The notes beneath the pieces were generated by a model. It was not told where the DNA came from, did not search any database, and worked only from the letters and a program-made list of their open reading frames with translations. Shown here in pieces: positions 23,561 to 64,000 of a DNA stretch of 64,000 nucleotides (positions within the stretch are counted from its first letter, which is position 1; each line of letters opens with the position of its first letter). This stretch comes from Hyperoodon ampullatus. Taxonomy: Eukaryota; Chordata; Mammalia; Artiodactyla; Ziphiidae. The stretch covers positions 175,348,242-175,412,241 of the forward strand of contig OX457059.1 in the NCBI GenBank assembly GCA_949752795.1. The letters are read 5' to 3'. Position numbers and translations under genes: made by a program.

Positions 23561-24316
23561 CGAGCCCCGGAGCGGGCGCGGGGCTGATGTGCGCCCCCAT
23601 GGCCCCTGGCCCCATCCCGCCCCAGGCTCGGAGAGACGGGGTAGGGGCCGGCGGTCCCCGGCTTCCCTGAGGCGCTGACCCCTGGGCACCGCGGCTCTTT
23701 GTGGCTGACCCCTCCCTGCTGAACCAGACCTGCCCGGGGTTGGGGGCACCTGGGCAAGCGGCCCCCAGAGCCAATAGGGGAGATTTTCTCAGCCATCGCT
23801 TCTTCTCACAGGGCTTAGTCTTTGACTTTTAAGATGCGGCAGGGGTGCAGGGTTGTGGGGTGCTGAGCGTCCAGGCTGTAGGGTCGGACTGCAGCTCTGT
23901 ATCTGTTCTGGGTGCAGAATCACACTTTCTAAGCACCACATTCGCTTTCTGTACCCAAACCTGGCCTCTGAGGCCGTGGTTTCATGGGTGGGGTGAGCTC
24001 ACCCCAAATGCAGAGCTGGGGTCTCCCTGGCAGGTGGTCCCCGATGCGCCTGAGAGGGCCGCTGTCAGAGCAAACCGGCTGGGATCTGGTGCCTGCACAA
24101 GCCCAGCCCTCTCCACTGGACCCCACTGCAGGCCGGTCCCTCCCGCCTCTCCCCGCCCCCAAGTCCCTTCTGTCCCTTTTCATTCATCTCAGGAATGTGC
24201 TGTTGTGTTTGTCACAGAGACATGGTGCACACAATGACATGTTGTGGGATTCTGTTCAAACTTGGATGCAGAGGAAAATGACCCCTTTACCGCTGCCATC
24301 CTGCTACCTTCTGCTT

Positions 24317-24374
<58 letters not shown>

Positions 24375-25214
24375 ACATGCAAGCGTCTGCAGTTGAAACA
24401 TCCAAACGCCAGAAGAGGTCATATTTGAAGCTGCCCTGGGCCTCGAGGGCCCACCTTGCTCTCGGCCGTGTAATTTCTGTGTTACACACTGTGTGTAATT
24501 TCTTCTGTTCTCCTTGATTATATTACCCAGAGTTTCATGAAGGTAACCTGGAGATGATTTCCCTGGTAAAGCTGCTACGTGCAGGAGCTAGTCCTGTAAA
24601 CCCCCAGGTAAATCCTGACTGGAAGGATTTACCTGACCGGAAGCCCTTGTCCCTGCCCAGCCCTTCCAGGTGTGGCCACAGGTGGACGCAGAATGTGCAG
24701 CCATTCCTTGAAGGAAACTCTTATAATCGTTACTTTGAAACTTTGAATTCCTGTGGCTGACTCTGGCTTTAGAATTTTGCTTTTGACTTTGGTCTCTGAG
24801 TATAAAGAATGTATGTGCACTGTTGTGAAGACTTACTATTGAAAACTATTTGAAGATTGTCAAATTACTCCCTGGCAATGTGGGGAGTGCGGAGGTAGCA
24901 TCTTGCATTATTACTAAGTTAGAGAGGACACAGCCTTGCACTCTGATGGGAATGGAGAGGGGTGCGGGGGAGGGGGAGTGGAGCAGTCTGTCCTGCGGTC
25001 TCCACGGCCTGTCTCCCGGCCCCACGAGGAGGGTAGCTCATCTCCTACTGTCCTCAACCCTGGCTGTGTCCTCTTGGGTGCTTGGAGTGCATTTGTCCTG
25101 CCCCAAAGAAATGGCTGGAAATGCCTCAGATCTGTGCTCACGCCACCGGGTGCATCGTGATCTGGCTACTAAATCGGTGCATTCCTGTGCGTTTCTCTTT
25201 CATGCTGGCTGTAG
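23322..25214 (+). other. SLC6A3 intron 1
   Basis: Its first 240 bp are still CpG island. A (GT)26 microsatellite lies at 24321-24372. The remaining sequence is unremarkable. Confidence 0.8.
24321..24372. repeat. (GT)26 microsatellite, SLC6A3 intron 1
   Basis: Pure GT run of 52 bp, likely polymorphic, about 0.9 kb upstream of the first coding exon. Confidence 0.97.
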
Positions 25215-25248
25215 ACCAAGAGGGAGGAAGCGCTGAGTCCAGGAGGCC

Positions 25249-57907
<32,659 letters not shown>

Positions 57908-59184
57908 AGGGGAGTGGAGGAAGGAGACCCACAGGGCACCATCCACAGCTGGACAGAGGCAACGAAGAAGGAAAATCTGAGCTTTGAGAGAAAGGAGGGC
58001 TGCGCCCACGCCATACCTGCTGCTTCGCTGGACACACTCAAGCCCTTCCCCTGACTGGTCACACCCTCTGTGCCACAGGGAGCCGACCCTCTGTCCGCCG
58101 TGTCACTGTGTAACTTACCTAGTCTGTGCCCGTCCCGCAGGTAGAAACGTCTGAGTCGTGTTCTGTGCGTTAGAGCTGCTCGCTTCTCCCGTGCCCACCC
58201 CAGGGCCCCCTGGAGCCCACAGCTTGCTGTCATCCATGTGTGCAGGAGAAATACGAAAATTATAGATAACGGATTCTCTGCTGAGAATCCCAGTGCTCGC
58301 AATAGCTTCTTGGACCCTTTGTTTTGCTCATATTAAAAAAGCCGAGTGTCATATTTTGCCTAATTGTGCAGAGGTGAAATGGCGGAAGCCATACAAAAGA
58401 TGACGAAGTGGGACCACGTGTCCCCACATCACACAGGTCTGCTCAGAGCCCACGGAGGGCTAGGGTCCGGGTGTGAGATGGGGGTGCTGTTTATTTCCTT
58501 GTAGTTACAAGAAAACTCCATAAAATGCATGTGGGCTGCCACCACCCCTGCCCGACGTGGACCCCCAGCCACGGAGAAAGTGAGCTTGGCACGAGCAGGA
58601 GTGTGTCCCCCGTGGGGGTCTCCAACCACGCAGAGCCCCCGAGGTGGCAGCCTGGAGCCCCGCAGTCTTGGGAGGGAGACCCCGCCAGAATTTTCTCTGA
58701 GGCACGTGTCACGTCAGGAACAGCACTTGTTTCCTTAGGGAACGGCTTTTGGAATCGTATTGACATGGGAATCAAAGCCAGTTCTCAGAATGCAGGGCTG
58801 GTTTCTGAAATCTGTTTGCTGACGTTCCTGTGGTCCTTGGCGAGGATGTTGGACCCTCAGCTGAGAAACGCTCCCAGCACTGCCGTCCTGGAGGGAGCAC
58901 GGCCGCAGTCCAAGGACGTGCTGCTGGGCCGCAGGAGAGGCACTGCCAGACAGGCCCACGGAGGCTTCTTGGCCTTCCCTGAGAATGGACCTCGGCCCAG
59001 GCCTGTGGAGCCAGCCGCTCAGGGGAAACCAGCTTGCGGACCGGAGCGCGAGAGGAGTCGGGCCCGCCCTGTCCTTCCAGGAGTGTTGAGCGCTCGTGTA
59101 GAAAACCCACGTTGTCCACGTCCATCTGTCTCACAGTGGCCTCTTGTGTGGTCGTCACCGACAATAAAAGAAACCCATGGGAAA
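57908..59184 (+). other. SLC6A3: SLC6A3 3'UTR
   Basis: About 1.28 kb. It shares blocks with the human DAT 3'UTR: TTTGAGAGAAAGGAGGGC near 57983, CTGAGAATCCCAGTGCTCGC near 58280, CATATTAAAAAAGCCGAGTG near 58330, and ATTTTCTCTGAGGCACGTG near 58690. The segment where human carries the 40-bp VNTR (about 58585-58645) holds at most one diverged unit (AGGAGTGTGTCCCCC). The region is free of transposons. Confidence 0.88.
59163..59168 (+). terminator. SLC6A3: SLC6A3 polyadenylation signal AATAAA
   Basis: GACAATAAAAGAAACCCATG corresponds to the end of the human mRNA (CACAATAAAAGACATCC). Cleavage would be near 59180-59185. A GT-rich downstream element (GTCGTTTTGTGCTGG) is at 59219-59233. Confidence 0.9.
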
Positions 59185-59185
59185 A

Positions 59186-59910
59186 CGGCCGTGGCTGAGT
59201 AGCCAGCTTCCTGCTCGATGTCGTTTTGTGCTGGAGGCTGCCTCGGGCCCCCCACCTCCCTTGAAAACCTCCCTTCACTCACCTCTCCCAGGCCAAGAGC
59301 AAGCACAGCCCCTGGGCCTCCCAGGTCCAGTGGGCTTAACCCAGACCCACCCCAGGGCCCCCGCTGGCTGGGCGCCATCCCCTCCTGCCCCCTGTCTGTC
59401 CCACCTCTCTCTCAAGCCCTCACCTGCCTGGTCAGCTCCCCTGTAGTCTCCCCAGGTGTCCAGACTCCAGCCATGTGGTCTGACCACTGCTACTGCCCAG
59501 CCCAAGAGCCTCTTCTGGGGAGACAACACCAGAGTCCTGAGTGGCTCCCTGCCTTTGGTCCCTAAGGATCTCTTGTCCACGCTGGCCAAAGAGGTCCTGC
59601 TAGACACCAGTCAGCTCTGGCCACAGCCCAGAGGAGAGCTCTGTGGTATATCATTATGCCTGGGTGCCACCTCTGGAAGTCTTCTCTGACCCCCGCTTCT
59701 GGGTTCTGCCCCTGCTCAGTGCTCCTTGAATGCCCACTCTCCCCAGGCCTCCCCAGAAGGTGTCCCATGGAATGGAGAGTGCTCACTGCCTCCCCAGTTT
59801 CAGCAGGAGCTCCCCTGGGAGCAGGGGCTGAGCTGGTCTCATTCGCTTCTGCCATTGTCTTAAATAGACTTGGTACACAGTAGACAGTGGCACTCAATTT
59901 ATATTTACAG
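59186..59910. other. Intergenic DNA downstream of SLC6A3
   Basis: 725 bp with no recognised gene; moderately GC-rich, no transposon ends seen. Confidence 0.6.
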
Positions 59911-61985
59911 ATGAATAAGTTAATGGATGGGTACTTAGGTGGATGGGTAGGTGGATGGATAGATGGGTGGTTGGTGGACGGGTGGATTGATGGATGAAGG
60001 AGGAAATGGAGAAAGGAGCGGGGGAAGAGGGATAGAAAATGGATGGATGGGTGTGTAGACAATGAATGGACAGATGACGGAGGGATGGATGAATGGATGG
60101 ATGGAGGGCTCGTGAGCAAGTGGTTAGAGTGATAGACGGATGATGAATGTGTAAGTGGAGGAATGGTGGATGGATGGATGGGTGGGTGGACGGATGGATG
60201 GATGAGTGGATGGATGGTTGGATGGATGGGTGGATGGATGGATGGGTGGGTGGATGGATGGGTGTGTGGGTGGGTGGGTGGGTGGGTTGATGGGCGAATG
60301 GATGGGTGGGTGGGTGGGTTGATGGGTGAATGGATGAATGGATGGATGGATGGGTGAGTGGACGGATGAGTGGATGAATGGGTGGATGGATGGGTGGATG
60401 GATGGATGGATGGATGGGTGGATGGATAATAGGTGGATGGATGGGTGGATGGATGGATGGAGGGCTCATGAGCAAGTGGTTAGATTGACAGATGGATGAT
60501 GAATGTATAAGTGGAGGAATGGTGGATGGATGGGTGGGTGAGTGGACAGATGAGTGGATGGATGGGTAGATGGATGGGTGGATGGATGGGTGAATGGATG
60601 AATGGATGGATGGGTGGATGGATGGATGGATGGGTGGATGGATAATAGGTGGGTGGATGGATGGATTAGATGGATGGTTGGATGGATGGATGGATGGATG
60701 GGTGTGTGGGCGGGTGGATGGGTGGATGGGTAGATGGATGGGTGGATGGGTGGATGGATGGGTGGATGGGTGGATGGATGGGTGGGTGGATGGGTGGGTG
60801 GATGGAGGGCTCATGAGCAAGTGGTTAGATTGATAGACGGATGATGAATGTATAAGTGGAGGAATGGTGGATGGATGGATGGGTGAGTGGATGGATGAGT
60901 GGATGGATGGGTAGATGGATGGGTGGATGGATGGGTGAATGGATGGATGGGTGGGTGGGTGGGTGGGTTGATGGGTGAATGGATGAATAGATGGATGGAT
61001 GGGTGGATGGATGGATGGATGGGTGGATGGATAATAGGTGGATGGATGGATGGATTAGATGGATGGTTGGATGGATGGATGGATGGATGGATGGGTGTGT
61101 GGGCGGGTGGATGGGTGGATGGGTAGATGGATGGGTGGATAGATGGATGGGTGGATGGATGGGTGGATGGGTGGATGGATGGGTGGGTGGATGGATAATA
61201 GGTGGATGGATGGATGGATTAGATGGATGGTTGGATGGATGGATGGATAATAGGTGGATGGATGGATGGATTAGATGGATGGTTGGATGGATGGATGGAT
61301 GGATGGATGGATGGGTGTGTGGGCGGGTGGATGGGTGAATGGGTAGATGGATGGGTGGATGGATAGGTGGATGGGTGGATGGATGGATGGATGGGTGTGT
61401 GGGCGGGTGGATGGGTGAATGGGTAGATGGATGGGTGGATGGATAGGTGGATGGGTGGATGGGTGGATGGATGGGTGGGTGGATGGAGGGCTCATGAGCA
61501 AGTGGTTAGATTGATAGACGGATGATGAATGTGTAAGTGGAGGAATGGTGGATGGATGGATGGGTGAGTGGACGGATCAGTGGATGGATGGGTAGATGGA
61601 TGGGTGGATGGATGGATGGGTGGGTGGGTGGGTGGATGGATGGGTGTGTGGGTGGGTGGGTGGATGGGTGGATGGATGGGTGGATGGATGGGTGGATGAA
61701 TGGATGGGTGGGTGGGTGGGTTGATGGGTGAATGGATGAATGGATGGATGGATGGTTGAATGGATGGATGGATGGGTGGATGGATAATAGGTGGATGGAT
61801 GGATGGATTAGATGGATGGTTGGATGGATGGATGGATGGATGGATGGGTGTGTGGGCGGGTGGATGGGTGGATGGATGGATGGATGGATTAGATGGATGG
61901 TTGGACGGATGAATGGATGGATAGATGGATGGATGGGTAGATGGTGTGTACTTGGGTGGATGGACAGGTAGGTAGATGGGTGGAA
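59911..61985 (+). repeat. GGAT tetranucleotide satellite with higher-order structure
   Basis: About 2.1 kb of TGGA/TGGG tetramers (GGATGGATGGGTGGATGG-type). A non-tetrameric block beginning GAGGGCTC and containing AGCAAGTGGTTAGA recurs at 60103, 60460, 60805 and 61486. The spacings of 357, 345 and 681 bp suggest a unit of about 340-360 bp. Motifs GATAATAGGTGGATGG and GTGTGTGGGCGGGTGG also recur. Long W/D/G or T/H/P/S open frames are artefacts of the repeat. Confidence 0.96.
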
Positions 61986-64000
61986 ACACAGATGGTGGAA
62001 AGTCCTGTATTACATCTAAAAGTCTATCATTCTGGTCCAGTCTCACACACCCCAGTGGTGCTAGCCATCTGAATGCTGTGTTTGGCGTCTGTTCTCCAAG
62101 GGGAGGTCAGGTTCTTTAATACAAGTGAAACATGTCAATTTTGAAACACCTGAAGAAGTGTTTTCTTTCCACACTAACCTGGTGCAGAAACCAGCTCCCT
62201 GGGCAGGAAGAGGCTGCCTGTGCCCTAATTCTGTTGATGGGAGGCCTCGGTCCCTCTGTCTACATTGCACTTTGCCATCAGATCGACACTCTTCACCCAA
62301 TGACCTTTAGACACAAAATCTGGGTGTTAAAGCCCAGAAAAGCCATGTGATTTTTCCTTTGAGAGAAGCATTTTAATAAAAGTTTGGCAACAGTGAAATA
62401 GGTGATTTGAAGGGTAAATGGATTCCTCCGTAGTTGGCTTTCTTTGGTTTTGCTCCACAACTTCTCCCTTAATCTCTATAGATGCACCTGACCAGCATCT
62501 TTACCTGTCTCCTGGTCACTGACAACAGGAAAAGGTCACTTTTTTTGAGACACTTAATTAGCAAGTCCTGTGTTCCGTGGTCCCCATCTTCCGTGGAAGA
62601 TGCTGCCACGCCCTGACCTCGGGGGGACTTCCTGCTCCCCTCATCCCCCCAAGGACCCCCAGGGCCCCAACACCACTGACAGAGCCTCCTAGCAGATCGG
62701 GGGCCTGCAAACCAACCTCCCACTGAGCACAGGAGGCCCACCCAGAGCTAGGAAAACAAAACCAAAGACTATAGTCCACCTCCCCAGCCCCTGGCCTTAG
62801 GTAATGGTGCCCCAGGTGATCCCGGCAGCCCCTGCACTGGGCCACAGCAGACAATTTTTGGTGCCATTACGCAGAATGGGAAACGTTGGACTATGCCAAC
62901 TTAGTGAGTCTGGCTTGAGTATTTTTCAAGTTAACAAAATAGAAAATATCAGAGTCAGTGCACCTAAGAAGGGCAAGGTCTGTTTTGTGAAACGTGTTTC
63001 AGGTATGCATCTTACCTGCGTGAGGGAGCGACAGAGAGACAGACAGAGTCAGAAAGTCAGAGACAGAGAGAGACAACAGGGTGGGCGGAGACGGGCCCTT
63101 GCAGGTCAGGGTCAAAGGCCTGGGGGCCCCACCCTGGGTAGGGCAGCGACCACCCCAGTCTGCCCGGTACCTCCAGAATGGCCTAGTCCCCAGCCCCCTG
63201 GGGCCCCACTGCGTCCCCCTGCACAGGCTGGCTTCCATTTACTTAACAAAACTTAAAACTCAAGTCAGTATTGACTCCGTGCTGAAGATATTTACCTAGA
63301 ATTTGAATAATTCTACTTATTCCAGAAACTAAGTTCTTCTTTGCTTCAAGTTATTTGTTGTGTAGACGAAGGATTCTGTGGGATAGGACGTTTCTCTGGG
63401 TTAAAACCCGCCTGGTGTCTGTATTTACGCAGCAGCGCAGTCGGCCAGCTCCTTCCCACTGGGATCAGGGTTAATATTTGGAGCAGCTTTTCAATAAATG
63501 TATTCAAAGATGGTGTTACGACCCATCAGTTATTAAATGCTCTGATATCTTTAAAGCCTTGTTCACACAGAGAAACTAAATGTAAATTCTGAAATGTTCC
63601 ATTACACCAGAAATGATCACCTTGAAAGCTTAGAGGTCCAGCCCCGAAGGCGGTGAATGAGAAGCGGCCCGGAGGGTGACCCTGGCCTCCACCTCTGGTG
63701 ATGATGCCGGGCTAGGCTCACCCTTTATCTCCCGGGTGGGGACTTCAGCTGTCTGAGTGAGGACGAAGTGGGAGAAGGAGGCAAGGGCAGGGCTGGCCCG
63801 ACTGTCCAGGTGAATAACGGGCCCTGCCGCTGCCTGGGTCCTCACTGTCCCCCTGTTTGCCCACCTGTTATAGGTGCCTCCCCCTGCCCACCTGGGTGGC
63901 TATCGAAAGGATTAAAGTGTTAAAATGTGGAAAGTGCTGAGAAGTCCTGGATGAGTGTGGCTGGTGGTGTTTCCGTCTGCTCTTAGCGGTATCTCAGACA
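61986..64000. other. Intergenic DNA to the window end
   Basis: 2 kb with no recognised gene. A GA-rich stretch (63024-63078) is the only low-complexity feature. In human the next gene in this direction is CLPTM1L; no exon of it was recognised here. Confidence 0.55.

Noticed and set aside
22366..23796. Open frames of 319 (+) and 400 (-) codons in the CpG island
   Set aside because: Pro/Arg/Gly/Ala-rich translations of very GC-rich promoter DNA, on both strands at once, with no recognisable domain.
59911..61985. Regular repeats that might suggest a CRISPR-like array
   Set aside because: Tetranucleotide satellite without unique spacers, in a mammalian genome.
59894..62046. Open frames of up to 308 codons (His/Pro/Ser/Thr-rich or Trp/Met/Asp/Gly-rich)
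   Set aside because: Translations of the GGAT satellite; not proteins.
61986..64000. Looked for the first exon or CpG island of CLPTM1L
   Set aside because: No dense CpG stretch and no recognisable peptide with splice sites.

Overview
This is mammalian nuclear DNA, almost certainly from a cetacean. Several short SINEs are of the tRNA-derived CHR type: the body reads '...GGCGCAGTGGTTGAGAGT...', there is an internal B box, and the copies end in A tails between target-site duplications. These are typical of whales and dolphins (the wider CHR family also occurs in hippo). The window also holds L1 copies of different ages, a MER5A-like DNA transposon fragment, LTR-like fragments, CA/GT microsatellites, two minisatellites and a CpG island. 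No bacterial-style operon, CRISPR array, rRNA or functional tRNA gene was seen.

Two protein-coding genes lie head to tail on the + strand. The first (1 to about 9.78 kb) is the 3' part of LPCAT1 (lysophosphatidylcholine acyltransferase 1). It has six exons encoding the last 262 residues, including the EF-hand region and the KKLD ER-retrieval tail, then a 3'UTR of about 1.9 kb. The second (about 23.25-59.18 kb) is a complete SLC6A3 (dopamine transporter, DAT). It has a non-coding exon 1 in a CpG island, 14 coding exons giving a 617-residue protein, and a 3'UTR ending at an AATAAA at 59163. All splice sites are GT-AG and every exon junction keeps frame. The order LPCAT1-SLC6A3 is the same as at human 5p15.33, where CLPTM1L and TERT come next; CLPTM1L is not reached here.

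Layout: 0-7.9 kb LPCAT1 exons and introns; 7.9-9.8 kb LPCAT1 3'UTR; 9.8-22.3 kb intergenic DNA, mostly old L1 sequence (12.6-17.6 kb) with LTR-like and SINE copies; 22.3-23.6 kb SLC6A3 CpG island and promoter; 25.2-52.4 kb SLC6A3 exons 2-14, with a 29/30-bp minisatellite in intron 5 and a nested L1 in intron 8; 52.4-57.9 kb intron 14, more than half antisense L1; 57.9-59.2 kb exon 15 and 3'UTR; 59.9-62.0 kb a GGAT-based satellite with a higher-order repeat of about 340-360 bp; 62-64 kb no recognised gene.

I found no new multi-gene system. The observations most worth following up concern this species' dopamine transporter. The zinc-coordinating His193 of human DAT is Arg, one N-glycosylation sequon in extracellular loop 2 is lost, and that loop is three residues shorter. 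The C-terminal endocytic motif FREKLAY reads SREKLAY, and the terminal PDZ ligand LKV reads LVV. The human 40-bp 3'UTR VNTR is not expanded here, while a different tandem array sits just inside intron 5 and stays open in frame with exon 5. Comparisons with human genes are from memory of the protein and mRNA, not from an alignment run here.
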